64,000 nt of DNA from Ascaris suum (GCA_013433145.1 CM024169.1:13710817-13774816), one strand, 5' to 3'. Shown: positions 48,489 through 61,699, numbered from the stretch's first letter. Made by a program: numbers and translations. Notes: a model not told the origin generated them from the letters alone.

Positions 48489-49185
48489 CTATAAAGCAAT
48501 GCCCATAAGCTATGCTAAAATAAAAGCATTATAAATGTTCACCTGAATCGTAATGAACAGGAGTATAACTTTATTCTCACAGAAAAGCGTCCCAAGGAGG
48601 CCGACATGATATCGGTTTCAATTCAACAGGTCAATTGCTGGAACAAATATGCGAAACCTAAAACGGCCGATACGTGGATAGCTGATGTGCCGATAGCTTA
48701 CATAAATCCCAAACATTAAACTATTTCGGCTAAATCCAAACAAATATATAACAACACCAATGTGGAAATTCGATGTATGTTTAAGTGCCAATAACTTATA
48801 AAAATGATCAGGTCGAGTGGAATAAGGAAATGCTATCTTGTGGTGTCGATAAACCCCCTCAATGTAATGGCCTTCCCGATTCGCTTAGCGATATGATTAG
48901 CAAGTGAAAAAGGCAAACAATACATGATGTTGCCCTAATAAACCTCCAAGATAACTTATGAAGTATCCATATGTATCAGGTATTTTCGTGATGGCAAAAT
49001 GGGTCCCGAAAATGACAAGAGGGCAATACCACAGCAGCGTTTTCGTGATGAAACGAAGACTTATGTTGAAATAACTTAAGAGAACATGAATCTGGCATTG
49101 CCATCTTCTTGGATTGCTGCTCTAGTTTAACAACCCAAGATAACAAACAAAATAGGGCCTAAAAACGAATGATTTCTCAACAAAC

Positions 49186-49358
49186 CATTGGTGATTTTTT
49201 CTCGCATGAAAGTACCACAGCAAGCGACAATGCCAACAACTCTCCGATACGGTGCATATGAGAGAAGTCACCGCTTGGTGCTTGAATCCAATCCAGGCAA
49301 ACATCTAAGAAAACGCCGCTGCATCCACGCAGACGCCTTACCAATGCCTCGGGCAACA
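49186..49358 (-). CDS. lyst: LYST-like exon (GELLALSLAVVLSCEKKS)
   Basis: LPEALVRRLRGCSGVFLDVC then PSGDFSHMHRIGELLALSLA. Acceptor gtttcttattcag; donor ATG|GTTTGT. The 138-codon + strand frame overlapping it is rejected as a shadow. Confidence 0.85.
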
Positions 49359-49905
49359 CTGAATAAGAAACTATCTTATAGCAACAATTCTTCCTCATCA
49401 ATCCTCTTACTCTATTTCGCCTCTAGCTATATTGGAAGCGCTCATTCTACTGCTATTCACTATCATGTACAGCTTACCTATAAATGTATACAGCAAAGTC
49501 AAATGCCTCGTCATCGATATGGCCTCAAATATTGCGCATGTGGAAAACTCAACTGGAGTTCACAGGATTCTCTGTACGCTAGAGAAAGCATTCAACAAAA
49601 CTGAATGCAAGCAACCGAAAAGTTTCAGAATATAGCAAATTTCGTTTCACCATGATGCAATCGGTAAACCGTTCTTTGCACCGACTCATCATGCACCACA
49701 ACACATATTGGCATCTTTCCCAAGAATTTCGATAATGCTATCGTATTTTTTAAAATCTGCCGCTTCATTTTTGATGTATCCTTCTTAGTCAACCGGACTG
49801 AAGAAATACAAAGCATCCTTCTTATGGAACGAGCCAAACCTTTCAAGAATATTCCCGACCACGTAGTTAAAAGAATATTAGAATATTAAATGAGAAATAG
49901 CCTAC

Positions 49906-50065
49906 CTGAAAGTTCATAACGTGATAAGAATGCATTAATCAAATCAACGATCGAAAGCAATGGCATCGAAAATTCGCTAGCGGATATCAATGTCCAGATA
50001 TCCGATCGCGCTACACTCAGGTCACGCTCCATTCGTGAACACAGCGCTAATAACAGCTGCTCTGT
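49906..50065 (-). CDS. lyst: LYST-like exon (MPLLSIVDLINAFLSRYEL)
   Basis: TEQLLLALCSRMERDLSVAR then SDIWTLISASEFSMPLLSIV and INAFLSRYELS. Acceptor gttttatttaag, donor CAG|GTAGGC. Confidence 0.86.
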
Positions 50066-50426
50066 CTTAAATAAAACTAACTTATATGGCCTGATATGCA
50101 GGCTAGTACGATACACCCTTTGTAAATTCACCCATACGTCAAAATGACTTTGTAAATACCTCAAAAAGCTTAAGACATACATTCGTTTTTCTTATCGACC
50201 AAGCTGTTATGTCGACGAACGGGCAAAATTTGGATCCGCGGATTTCAGGACCTTTTCAGCCTTTATACCTCGCCGAAAGGCAGGTGAACTGAGACAAAAT
50301 TATACCTGGAGCAGTCCTTTCGGTTCTCCAGTCGGATTGCTTCATGACAAAATCATGGGCACACATGTAATACCATTCACAATTAATGAGGAAGTATATG
50401 AAGGCTTCACCAATAAAATAATTGAC

Positions 50427-50512
50427 ACTTTGTTTTCCTCTTTTTCCGTAAAAGCATGGTAAACGCCACTTCAGCAAGTGATCACTGTAGATTGCGTTGA
50501 AGAATGGCAACA
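50427..50512 (-). CDS. lyst: Possible LYST-like exon (LPFFNAIYSDHLLKW)
   Basis: LPFFNAIYSDHLLKWRLPCF then YGKRGKQS between acceptor cctacacaaag and weak donor AGT|GTCAAT. Both sites are poor; the segment is called because it is the only one that reconciles phases between the exons at 50835 and 49906. Confidence 0.45.
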
Positions 50513-50834
50513 CTTTGTGTAGGTGACACAAATGGGAGGGGAGCGCACATATGAAAAATAACTAAAATATGATCTCAATAATCACTAAGAATGAATCTGA
50601 TGCAATGAATGAAATAAAATTTCACTTTATTGCCAGTAAGTGAATAAAAAGCGGTCACTGCGACTCAGTTGAAGCCTGAATGCGCAAGCAATCTATATTC
50701 TTTTATCCATTTCCATAACGAAGAAAACATTGAAAGTCAAAAAAGTTAACGAATCCCAAATGATCTAGTCTCAACCGAGCGCACTCTAGTCGTTTCAATG
50801 ATATTTTAAAAAATGCCCTAGATTGGTGACTCAC

Positions 50835-50893
50835 AAGAAAAAGAAAACAACGACATTCTTTCGGCAGCCGAAAAATACCCGAAATCAACAGGT
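50835..50893 (-). CDS. lyst: LYST-like micro-exon (PVDFGYFSAAERMSLFSFS)
   Basis: Nineteen full codons with donor CTT|GTGAGT (strong) and acceptor acctttggtag. The entering base completes Glu from the strong GA|GTAAGT donor upstream. Confidence 0.65.
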
Positions 50894-51953
50894 CTACCAA
50901 AGGTTAAGCAAACAGTACATTTATCTTAACCAGAGTCCGTATACTTCATCCTCATAAATCATTCGGTATGACGCTAAAATATGGTCGTTTTTCATTTTAC
51001 GTGTGGCAATATTATGAATCAACCACAAAAATGATATAAACAATAAAGAATTTAAGAAATCAGAACCAACATATGAAGTGAAGCTTGAACTGGAAATTAA
51101 CACCGTGTTAAATAAGGGGAATAAATGTGAAAAATCGTCAGTGCAATCGTCCATTCGTTTAATAAATGGAATCAAAATTTTCCTGAAAATATATCTATCG
51201 GAAGTCTACCCGGAGAAAAGAGGATGAGAAGATGGTAAGACATCGGATCATTTTAAAAAAAAATTAATAACATTGGAGATCAGCACTAACAAATGCCCTC
51301 TTCGCAGCTTAATATTTTCTTCGTTCAACCAAAATGCTTTTCTCAACAACTATAAAAGAGATTCAGGCAAACTGAAAAATAAAAATATATATATCTGCTG
51401 CGTTAAGCAATTAAGAATATGTAACGAAAAAACTCTCTCGGATTTCTTCAAAAAAAGGTCCCTCTTTCAAAAAAAAAAAACGACTGCGTCTCAACACATG
51501 CAGTGACCACGACGGAATACCAGTGCACACAGATAATGCAACGAAAAAAATCTCTTTTCTAGCAAACAAGTAATGCACATCAAGCTTGATTAGATGAGCC
51601 AAAAGAAGTGACTAGTGATTTATCATTCAACCGATCGGCAGATGTGATACAACAAACATTTCATCCGGTCTTTTTAAAGACAATTAAGAAAAGCGGCGAC
51701 AAAACGGTTAAGAACTCCTCGCTGCGTGCAGTAATTTCTAGGTCACCAACAGGCACTCAATATAGCTAAAACACTGGTAAACTCTCTCAATAACGTTTAA
51801 GTAGGAGAAGACTAAGGAAAACAGATCAGGAGCAAGTGCTAGTGTGCCTGACCTCCTTCTCTTGCCGGAAATGTTATTGAAATGGCACCGCCAATATAAC
51901 AAAATAATCCAGACTACAAAGCGCCAGCAAAAAAATTTTTCAAATATCGCTTA

Positions 51954-51966
51954 CCCCCCCCCCCCC
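51954..51966. repeat. Poly-C run (13)
   Basis: Thirteen C on the + strand, followed after AAA by more C, in a LYST intron. Confidence 0.9.
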
Positions 51967-52037
51967 AAACCCCACTCCCGAAAAAAGATGCGAACCTCAT
52001 GCCCTTTATCCAACAATCAATGGGGATTAAAACTTAC

Positions 52038-52288
52038 TCAGTTATAGAAGTGGCCGTTCGTTGTCCCACGATGTTTGCCGATAAAAAAAGAAGAATTTGA
52101 TTAGCAAGAGCCGAATTTTCAGAAAGGATCCCTTTGCATGCATTGTTATCTTTTAGTAGTAAATAGCGTGATATAAGTGCTTCGTATAACGTTTCCGCAT
52201 CGACATTCGACAAATCTGAAATTATGCTTCGGTCGATTAACGTGAATGAATGAGCGATATGCGTCGACCACTTTAAAGGTGCACAGAT
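52038..52288 (-). CDS. lyst: LYST-like exon (AETLYEALISRYLLLKDNN)
   Basis: ICAPLKWSTHIAHSFTLIDR, SNVDAETLYEALISRYLLLK and ANQILLFLSANIVGQRTATS. Strong donor GA|GTAAGT; acceptor ggtgacccag, phase 0. Confidence 0.87.
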
Positions 52289-52491
52289 CTGGGTCACCAC
52301 CAAAATGAATCCATGATTGCACGAATCAATCAAACATTGTCGAATTTATCTTAATGAAATAAATAAGCTGAGAAATCAATCAGTTTTCACCGACATCAAA
52401 CAATACATTAGAAATAAAACTTAAAAGAACGAGAAGTAAAGGAGAACTAACATGGATACGCTATTGATAAAACACGAAGAATATAATTCAC

Positions 52492-52567
52492 GTTCAATAA
52501 GTTCGTATTGCGGAACCTTTTCACAAATAAGTCAATAAGCTGTGGTGAGCTTGTATTAGCTGCATAC
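52492..52567 (-). CDS. lyst: LYST-like small exon ([20 protein letters not shown])
   Basis: [20 protein letters not shown] after acceptor catgcatttcag; donor AAC|GTGAAT, phase 0. The first base completes Lys of the previous exon. Confidence 0.82.
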
Positions 52568-52672
52568 CTGAAATGCATGGCAGACGATAACAACAAAAGA
52601 AATTCGTTAATGCCTGGAATGCCTGGGAGAATGAGAAGGATAACGATGGATGAGGGGAAAATCCATCGTAAG

Positions 52673-52773
<101 letters not shown>

Positions 52774-53408
52774 CCCGAATATCCCGCAAGCCATACTCCA
52801 CCACCTCTTCGCGGTGCAGCACAAGCAACGGTTTCTGGATGGCCATATCAGTGCAGCGCTATGCTCTGTCAAATCCTACCATGATGGAAAGCTCCCAGCA
52901 GATCAGGGGATGATGACTGCGCGTCTAATCCTTGGTGATCGTCCCAGCAATGTTTGAAGAGTCAATAGGGGCACGAGGGCTAGCTCAAATTCTGAACAAT
53001 CAAGGTTATAATTCGATTAAGTGCACTACGAAATATTACAAAAGTTTCCATAGCTAGATGCTTGTGGCAGTGACCAGAACTATTCCCACCAGAAAACTCT
53101 TTAGTTACAGTCAAATCAATTCGGAATGTCGCCTTTGCCAAGTGTCAGCGAAACTCGCGAAAGCCACACCGTTACGCAGCCGAAAATCAATGCAAAAATA
53201 GCAGCGGATATAACTAATTATACTAACGACCGTAATGGCATCGTCTTCGACAATAATAAGCAAGTTGGGAAATCGAATTTGAAAGATATAGTAACTCTGA
53301 TATACGATCACTTTTCAATCATGTGTCATAATATCACATTCGTGTCAAGGAAAGTGGACATCAAAGAAGCACTATGTTAACAATGATAATTAATATATTC
53401 TGACTTAC

Positions 53409-53579
53409 TTTGATTCTGACTGGATGAGATGGGCGATGAGAGCATCGAGAATGGATTCCGAACACTGATCAATGCAAGGATCAACGATCAAAGACGAGAG
53501 TATGGAGATGGCACTAACACACGTACAGAATCCACTCGGGAATTCCGCAATCCTTTGCATTATCATCTCCAACATATTC
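53409..53579 (-). CDS. lyst: LYST-like exon (ESILDALIAHLIQSESK)
   Basis: NMLEMIMQRIAEFPSGFCTC, VSAISILSSLIVDPCIDQCS and LDALIAHLIQSES. Acceptor tgcaatttacag, donor CAAA|GTAAGT (strong). Good helical repeat pattern. Confidence 0.88.
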
Positions 53580-53874
53580 CTGTAAATTGCATCTCAGGAA
53601 TCGCTTCAATGAAAACAACATATGATGTGACTTCGTTGACCCTTAACATGATCTCAACTTGTGGTTTTTTTTTGAGGAACTATAATATTAAACGTAGTTC
53701 CAATACTATTAGGATGTTGCTGAATGCCGTTTAAAATACGCAGTCGGTAGCATCTTTAGTGAGCCAAGTTCAAGTTTCAACTCGACAAATTTACACCTAC
53801 GTCGGCTTTTGATAGCCGGTGGCGAATCGTTGTTTTACCCTCTATGCGATCAGACATCCTCTTCTATTTGCCAC

Positions 53875-54035
53875 CAACGCAAATACATTAGAATCAGATA
53901 ACTACTTTCAATGATTAAAGGACCGTACGTGCTCGAACAATTGGCGACCATTTCGGAAGCCAACTGATATAAATAGGCGAATGGACATATGCCAGAGTCG
54001 AGCTTGGCGATCAACGAATGCGAAGTGTGCTCAAC
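53875..54035 (-). CDS. lyst: LYST-like exon (AYLYQLASEMVANCSSTYG)
   Basis: VEHTSHSLIAKLDSGICPFA then YLYQLASEMVANCSSTYGPL and YLILMYLR. Acceptor aatactctcag, phase 0; donor TTG|GTGGCA. Confidence 0.85.
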
Positions 54036-54782
54036 CTGAGAGTATTTACGTGAGCACGTCACAGAAATAAAATTTCTGCTATAGCAAAACTTCTATAACA
54101 CTTAACCACCTGTAACTGAACGTGAAGATTAATGACGGTGAGACGTGGAGGTAGGGGGTGAGGGAGAGTGAGGAATCTGAATAAGGGTCAGCGCATCAAA
54201 AAACAACAGCCATTATGGCCAAGTAAAAGCAGTCAAAGCCTAAAGAGAAATCAAATTCAAATATACCATTGTTTGCTTAAAAGCACTGTGAATTCATTAG
54301 GTTGGAACGGTAGGATAACTACAAGGTTTCCAACCGTAGCCTTGCTTCGAGCACGACTTTAGCAATATCTGAACGGGTGAGATTGATTACCTAGCAAACG
54401 AGGAATAGTTCCTTTCCTCTTCTCTGCATGCTGTGATTATAGTCGATCATGATCACTGCTATGAAGGAATTCATTGCGTATATCACTTCCACTTGAGGTC
54501 ATGGATATGCAGAATGAACTTAAAAACTCAAATGATCTGAGCAATGCCATATCTGGGGCTGAAGATGATACTATCGATTACCAATCAAGCCTCATTTACT
54601 GAGCAACAAAAGACAACGGTATCGAAGATCACAAAATACAATTAGAAGTGCTCTTGTCTGTAAGAGAATTAATGTACGGTAAACTAAGACGAAGGAAGCG
54701 CCATCTGCACCCAGCGGATATCATCTTTCCAAAAACCTCAACAGTTAACAAGTTATGCCCTATAAATTTTTACATATACTAC

Positions 54783-55071
54783 CTTCTTCATGTTTTCGTC
54801 GCGACTTTTGGTCGTCTGTGCTTCAATTGTCGTTTCGAAAAGCATCCGAGGGAGTTTCGCGAATGAGTCGAGAAAGCTCCCAAATGTTGAACGATAGCTG
54901 TCATTATTCGCAAAAATTTCATCGGCGATTGCACAAGCATCCCTTAGCGTATCGACGAATTGATATTGAACAAGTGACGATAGTGCATCCAAACAAACCA
55001 GCAATTTTCTCTCCAAATCCACCGACAATGACAAAGACAGTGATGTCGCATCCAACACCCACGTCAGACAC
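54783..55071 (-). CDS. lyst: LYST-like exon (DTLRDACAIADEIFANND), 5' boundary uncertain
   Basis: KLLVCLDALSSLVQYQFVDT, LRDACAIADEIFANNDSYRS and SFLDSFAKLPRMLFETTIEA; donor AAG|GTAGTA, phase 0. The acceptor aatagattgaag leaves an unmatched phase with the exon at 57777; an alternative AG at 55011-55012 (gatttggag) would be in phase but is a poor site. Confidence 0.8.
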
Positions 55072-57776
55072 CTTCAATCTATTTTATTAGTGAGGAAGAA
55101 AGGTGACGTGTTGAACCGCACTCTATGATGATTTTTCACGATAGTGGTGAACGATATCAATCGTTCACTAGCCAACAGGAAGAAAACGAAAATTCGGGAA
55201 CATAACACCAATCACGCGATATCAAACAACATCCAATGAGCTCATATTTTTATTAATTACTGCCTAGATGATGCTAATCCCATCTCAGCAACAATTTATA
55301 CTTCACGAATTTTAATGTACAATTTTTGTCACCTTTTTATATAATATAAATTAATTCATTCACATCTAATCAACGAATTGCAGATATACACTAAAATTAT
55401 GCGTTACTATTTAAAAACTCTCGACCATTTTCGCACTAATATGAACAGAACAAATAAAGCGAAGATTTCCCCTCCATTGAGAGCGCTGCGCTTTTTAGCT
55501 GTGCACCTCCAATAATTAAAAAACTCAAAGAGAGGATTCGACTAAGGGAGATAGAAAGAACTGACATCGAAATAATAATAAAGAAATAAAATGCTATTAT
55601 GAGATGCTAGTTTGATGCACTTTCGAATGTAGTTTATAATAAATGAAAACAAATACAATACACAATCTCAGAAGTAATATTATCTGGATGATGATGATTT
55701 TCAAATATAAATCGTTATCTTGACTTTATTTCTCATTTTATTAGTAAAGAGGAATTCAGTGTTTTATTTTTCAATAACCTTAAAGGATTTCTATTGAAAT
55801 TTTCATAGAAATCACTCAAAAAACGTCACACTAAATGCCAAATGAAACAAATGAATGCATTATATAAGCAAATGAAACTTAACAGGTAGACAGCTATCGT
55901 TTAGAATTTCACTGAAAGGAAACATGAAAAGTCGACAGGATTTGGATAAACCATCTCAAGTGGGAACTACGGTTAAACAAACTGTAACCGATTTTTCACG
56001 AACTATATGGGGCATGAAGTGGTCACGAATCAGAAAACCTCAAAAGAAGTTCGACGTGTGCACAGAAGAGATTAGCAATGCCCGAATCGACGTTCACTGT
56101 TTGCATACTTCCCTTCAGGCCGTAATTGATGCCATCTGCGATCTGAAATAATATTCCACCTGAGATAGCAGGATAGATGAGATTCACCACTTTTACCTCA
56201 TTCTACCTCACATCAGTTCGTTGGCAACACGGGTCACCTGCGCAATGAAAATTATCAATGATAACGCTCCTGAACATGCCGTGAGGAAGTAAGGTCTTGG
56301 AGATTTTAATTGGAAAATCTGTAAATTATAAAAGGATTCGAAAGGTGCGCGCACGGAGAATAACAGGAAGTGATATTTGTGAGTGCAATAATTATCGGTG
56401 ATCTCTGTACAAAAGTTTTGTGCTCTGAGCAGAAAGGCAGTCGTTGAACGTTCCTGCTTGCAGAAACACTACTTTCTGGAAGCAAGCGACCCCCTCTCAT
56501 GGGAAGGAGACATATCGGCCAAAGCGAGCATGGCTTCTGTGAACCCGTTTCTTAGATGAAGTCACGAACAATCCCTCCCCGTGCCTTAATGTGAATGAAA
56601 ATTGCATCTCAAAATTATCGCATCACTATTTAAGCTCCTACACCAGCCAGCTCATCAGTTATTTAAAGACCTCGGAGCCAAAGATGTAAAGACTTTCGCA
56701 TGTTTTGAAAAGTGCCACATTGAAGTTGCTGAGGGATTCCGATGCTGGACTCATGGTGTTTTTTGGACCCCGGATGGCCACAGCCAGCACGAAATTTCTC
56801 TATAGACGGAAGCTGGAGCAGTTTTTTGAGGACAAAGACCTAGGACGGATCGAAAGCAAATTTTTTCTGCAGCTGAGGCCAAGAAGTATTTTTAACTGCC
56901 TCCTTCCCATTCTAGAAGGCAGAACCTAAAGAGAGGCCAAGGGTATTCATCGACCAAAGCTGCAGCCAATTATTTTTGGGATCAAAATAGTCGGCAAATG
57001 TTTTCAATTACCTGGACTTGGGGTCAGCGTATGGAAGGAAGAGATGACCCTGGAGGAGAATCAAATTTTTCTAGCTGAAGTTAGAAGCAGTCTTCTCTGG
57101 AGGAGCTTTCTAATTCTGGATATAGAACCCCACAAATCGGATTTTCCACATTTTGTGAGTAAATGACTCTGTAATATCTGCGACAAATATTTTCAATGTT
57201 CGACACTGAAACTGCAGTCGTATCTATGTATCTGATAGTTTCCTTTAAAGATCTTGCAAAATAGCACTTCCTGCCCCGACATGTGCCAAACCCCATCTTA
57301 GATAGGCCACATGTTTGTCACATCCGCATTTGAACAGCAATAAAGAACGGGCGTCGATGTCATTTCACAAAGTCCTTTTCGTTAAAGAAAAAAAGAACTT
57401 TAATTGGCGATACATGCTGAGATGATAGCAATCATATAAAGGTTCCAGAAGTGAAGAGCTTTTGGGCCTACATCTATGAAAAATGTCACATTCAAGTTCC
57501 AAAGGCTTTCTAAGCGCCTAACAGCATTTCTTCGAATCCCAGTGAGGCGAATTGAGCACGGAGCCTGCCCTCCGCATAAAGCCCAAGACGAATTTTCTGA
57601 AAGCCGGATACAAATCTTTGCTTCCTTGTATTTTGTAACAGGTGGTATTAATCCACTTTTACGGATCAGAATAATTGAGAGTGCGTTATTATTTCATAAC
57701 CACTGATCGATCATTGGCAATTATAATCATTTCTCAAAAAGTCGAAATTATCGCTCAAAGAGAAACAAAAATTTAC
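55072..57776. other. Large LYST intron with possible decayed sequence
   Basis: A missing small LYST exon may lie here. On the + strand between about 56600 and 57660 several short frames interrupted by stops (for example HGVFWTPDGHSQH and KDLGRIESKFFLQLRPR) are more GC-rich than their surroundings and may be a relic of a gene or element I do not recognise. A + frame at 55924-56151 ends CTEEISNARIDVHCLHTSLQ and looks mildly coiled-coil-like. Confidence 0.35.
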
Positions 57777-57931
57777 GTGTTTAGCGAAGGTAATTGTGAA
57801 TTCGATAAGAAGTGGTAAAGACTTGGGATGCCTCTCGATGTGAATCTCACTTTCAGCCGAAACGAATGCACCCCTCACAACCAACGACGCTAATACCGTC
57901 CAATTAGCGAATTCATTCACATCATTTATAT
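57777..57931 (-). CDS. lyst: LYST-like N-terminal exon (NEFANWTVLASLVVRGAF)
   Basis: DVNEFANWTVLASLVVRGAF then HPKSLPLLIEFTITFAKH. Acceptor cgtctgttatag, donor CAC|GTAAAT. The entering two bases complete Asp from the exon at 59131. Confidence 0.83.
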
Positions 57932-59130
57932 CTATAACAGACGTTACATGTTGATTAAAAGGATATTTCTATAATAATCACCAGCACTAGATGAATGATC
58001 CCACTGCACAATGGACATACTATCAACTTATGGATGAAAAGGTCGACTCAACATATAAATGGTATTAAAATAAAGACTTTTGAATATATTAAAATCTGAT
58101 AAGACTTTTGATGAAATTAAATATGAAACTAGCAAAATAAATTTATTGAACATTGCATCCCTACGATATCGCAATGAGGAATATTAATAATGGCTATTTA
58201 CATGAGATGTAAAAAGCGAAACAAAAATGTCAGTAAACCATTACCAAACTTTGGGTCGCCTCTTTAGCTTTGTGTCTGCCGAACAGACAACAACAAAAAA
58301 ATGTTAGCAATACTTTATGATAATTGTAGAAACAAATGATAAATAAAAGAGGCCGGGCTTCTAGCTGCTTCTGAACTTTATTTCCCATCTGTTTTCTTGA
58401 ACAAAGACACTTTAATGATGGTGTGAGGAACATCTGAAACACCACTTACCTGAACAACACCTAATATACCCTTGCCTAAATAACATATGCAGTAAAATTC
58501 TTTTTCAGCAAACAAAAAACGCCTTCATTACCATGAATCTAAACCCCATTTAGACTTTATGTGCAACAATGTTGACAAGTACAGCAACTTCACTGCTATT
58601 ATCATAAGCATTTGAGACGACCGAAGTGCTCAAATGCACAAATTGCGATGATCATTAAAATTTTCTCCCTCTTCTCTCCCGAAAAACATTCTCGTGCGAG
58701 CATCACAAGTACTCCCATCTGTTCCTAATCTAATGAGACCCTTAATTCTATCAGAGCTCATTTCAGCATGAATTGTTTTCACCAAGTAATTGAATAATTT
58801 CTGAGCAGTTTACAAATATTTTTCAATAGAGAGATTACTAAATGATGCTTTCTTGAATCACCCGTACGCATTTCGGAGCCATTTGGAAGCGCAACTGCTT
58901 GAAAGCACGATCCGCAATGCTGCTCTATTCGATGATTTCTTTGTATATTAGATGAAAGAACTGTGCTTGAGATCACCGGTGGCCACACTGAATGCATCGC
59001 ATAAAACCATCAAAATATCGCAAATACTTCACCACTGTGCATACACAGAACTGCTTATAACACTCCGTTTTGTGCTATTAACAACGTAATATGGAAAAGT
59101 GCAACAAAGCTTAAGCACTACGGTGCTAAC

Positions 59131-59322
59131 CCGGTATCGAAGTTTGGAGGAAATTCCTTATAATGTCGGGAAATCGATTATTAACGGCAAAATTTGAGAT
59201 CCTCGGCAAAATTGAGAGTGAATAGGCCGCTGATTCGAAAAGCGAATGTGTTTCGGGTACATGATCAATGCATATGTCATGTAGTATATACAAAGTCGCA
59301 TCATCCAGGTCATAGCAATCGC
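59131..59322 (-). CDS. lyst: LYST-like N-terminal exon (ATLYILHDICIDHVPETHS)
   Basis: DCYDLDDATLYILHDICIDH then SLSILPRISNFAVNNRFPDI, acceptor caaatttcag, donor CCGG|GTTAGC. A different, longer frame on the same strand overlaps it; the spliced frame is preferred because it meets both neighbours in phase. Confidence 0.84.
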
Positions 59323-60968
59323 CTGAAATTTGATTAAAACTTGAGAGAGTATAAATGAAGCTGCGTATATAGAGCAGCGAAGCACCGAGAACAACTCCAT
59401 ATTTTCATAAGAATAAGAAACGTTTAAAGCAATCTTGCAAAGAATGAAATACAAATGACTGATTCAACTCAGACTGATAATAAACCGGACAATTATATAC
59501 AGTCACAAGCATACCCTCGTTAGAAGTCCAAAACGATAGACTTTTGAAATTGGGCAATGTGTTGTTTTCGATGTTCATCTATTCAAATTTTCCACTTGAA
59601 TGTCCAATGAATTTGCATTTGTAGTGTTTGATACGCGCTTGTATGGTGAAGATCAATACAAATTCTTGATATTATAGCAAACAAGCTTGCGTAAACGTTT
59701 CCGCTTAGGTCACACCTAGCCATTCTTTTATAAACGTTCTTTTAGACACATTCGAGAAACCAGCCAACGTCTCCTAAAGTGTAAGTTACAATGGTGTGTA
59801 TAACATTAGCGCTTTACATGGATGTTTTGTATGTATCTTATGGTGACCATATACGACTATTTGATTGATCAGACAATGTTCAATGTTGGAACTATAATCA
59901 GAAGAAAATAATTACCCGACGGCGTAGGGGCGTGCTCCTTTAGGCTCACTGAAAGGCCATCAGAATCCTCATGAAGGAGGTACTCGGAGAAAAAAACCTA
60001 AAAACGCATCAACTTTCAGGAAAATTTATCTTTTTCAAGTTTTTTCACCTGAATAGCCAAAAAAAAGAATGCGAAAAAAGGAATATAATAGAGGTCTACT
60101 GAACATGGAAAACGAAAGGAAATGTACACCGGTACAACATAAACGAGGTTGCAACGTGAACTGTGGATGGTCCATATATGAAAGTCGGATCCAACTGCGC
60201 TAAGCTTTCAAATAAAACTACGATCCCCTCTCTAGTCACAAAGCCCCGAGATGGAGAGTGAATGCCTAGGGATGAGGAACGGCATGTTTTGATCGCACTT
60301 GGACTTTAAAGGATCCGCTTCTTTTTTCGGTCATCAGACGTCGCATATGGCTCCACACTGCTTATGGTCCACATTACCCTTCAGCATTTCTTCCGTGAAA
60401 CACCCACCGCATAAATGAGCACAGGCAAGGCTTTCAAACAGAGGAAGAAGCAGAAGCTGCATCATACACAGCATGGGCTATTAATCCCTTCACCTATCAC
60501 TATTAGTATTGGTTCTTGAAAAATCTTGTTTGGAGGCATTTAAAATCCGAGGCATCTAATGGTCATATCAGTGAGACCACGGAAAGAGTCTGGTTCTACC
60601 GTCCCGAACATCAACACGAGTCACCAAACTAACAACTGTGGTGAAACTGCACAAAGGATATTATTATTTAAAATGAAGACTGCTGTTTGCAATAACGATG
60701 ATAAGTAGGTAATCACTATGTTAAAGCATGTGAACGTCTGCAACTTCTACTATCATTCGAGATGTCAGTTCTCGATTCCAGTGTGCCCCTTTCCTTCCAA
60801 AACGACAACGGCAAACTTCTGCATAAACTCGAATATTGTAAACGTTATCGGAATGCCTATAAACGATCATTTATGCTTAGGGGTATAATTCATTAATAGG
60901 TACCCCTAAGCACAACTATATCAGAAAAACCATCACTATGAGTGTAGAGCTCAATAAAAGACTAACAC
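59323..60968. other. LYST intron holding an inverted repeat
   Basis: No exon required by phase. Contains a perfect hairpin at 60874-60912 and a moderately GC-rich tract around 60150-60480 with no recognisable protein. Confidence 0.5.
60874..60912. repeat. Inverted repeat, 12-bp perfect arms
   Basis: Arms tgcttaggggta (60874-60885) and tacccctaagca (60901-60912) are exact reverse complements around a 15-nt A/T-rich centre. Could be the tip of a small inverted-repeat element or an RNA hairpin. Confidence 0.85.
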
Positions 60969-61184
60969 AGGTGTCTTTTCGATGAGTCGTCGATACTCTT
61001 GCGTCGCTTTCAGAGTCGTCCTCCTCATCTTTGCAGTTGAGAGCAGTGAAAGGCGTACACTCGAGACGTGAGAGCGAATGCAGCAACGCCGGTTTATGGG
61101 TCTCACAAATGAATTCTGAGAGCGTTGCTGAACGCAAAAATTCATTTAGTGAGTCGCAAATTATTCGCAGATGTGAACTATTCC
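60969..61184 (-). CDS. lyst: LYST-like N-terminal exon (LRIICDSLNEFLRSATLSEF)
   Basis: LRIICDSLNEFLRSATLSEF and KPALLHSLSRLECTPFTALN, then an acidic KDEEDDSESD tail. Acceptor gaaatattttcag, donor CCT|GTGTTA; 216 bases, phase 1 to phase 1. Confidence 0.86.
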
Positions 61185-61508
61185 CTGAAAATATTTCATT
61201 CGTTACAAATATTCCACTTATCATAAACCACTCGTTGGCATTAAATGATAACGAGGACGTATGTCAGCACAAGAATAACTTGTTCATTATGTTCATAAAC
61301 CTTAACGCAGCATCGGTTTACCATTGCATACGGTGATTAAGTTAGTCCAGCCCTCTGTTATAAATAGTGCAAAGACTGATTTTAAATAAAACAACAGTGA
61401 CTGCAAAAAGTTTTCAGTTAGCTGTTGTTGACTTCCTCTGCGCCATCATTCTCTGTCGTTCTTTTGTCCCACATGGCCCTCTTTGAAAAGACTAAGAACA
61501 GGAATTAC

Positions 61509-61674
61509 CATGAGTGGGGTTAAGATGAAGTCGGGCGACGAGTGAGAGCAACAAAGAAGTGCGGTAACTGCTCGGGTCACTGTGCGAGAGTTGCAAGGCG
61601 AGACACCCCAGCAGACGTAGGCGCCATCCTTCGAGCTTGCGTGACTGAGGCACACCATTGTCCTCTAGTGTCAT
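61509..61674 (-). CDS. lyst: LYST-like first coding exon (putative ATG)
   Basis: MTLEDNGVPQSRKLEGWRLR then LLGCLALQLSHSDPSSYRTS and SLVARLHLNPTH, donor ATG|GTAATT. The ATG at 61674-61672 is the only one before an in-frame TGA about 45 bases upstream. A ctgcag lies between and could be an acceptor (cis or trans-spliced leader), so the protein may start here or an earlier exon may exist. Confidence 0.75.
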
Positions 61675-61699
61675 CAGTGTGCACCTTCCTCTTACTGCA

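Noticed and set aside
49188..49604. 138-codon + strand open frame
   Set aside because: Overlaps the LYST-like exon at 49186-49358 antisense; no domain.
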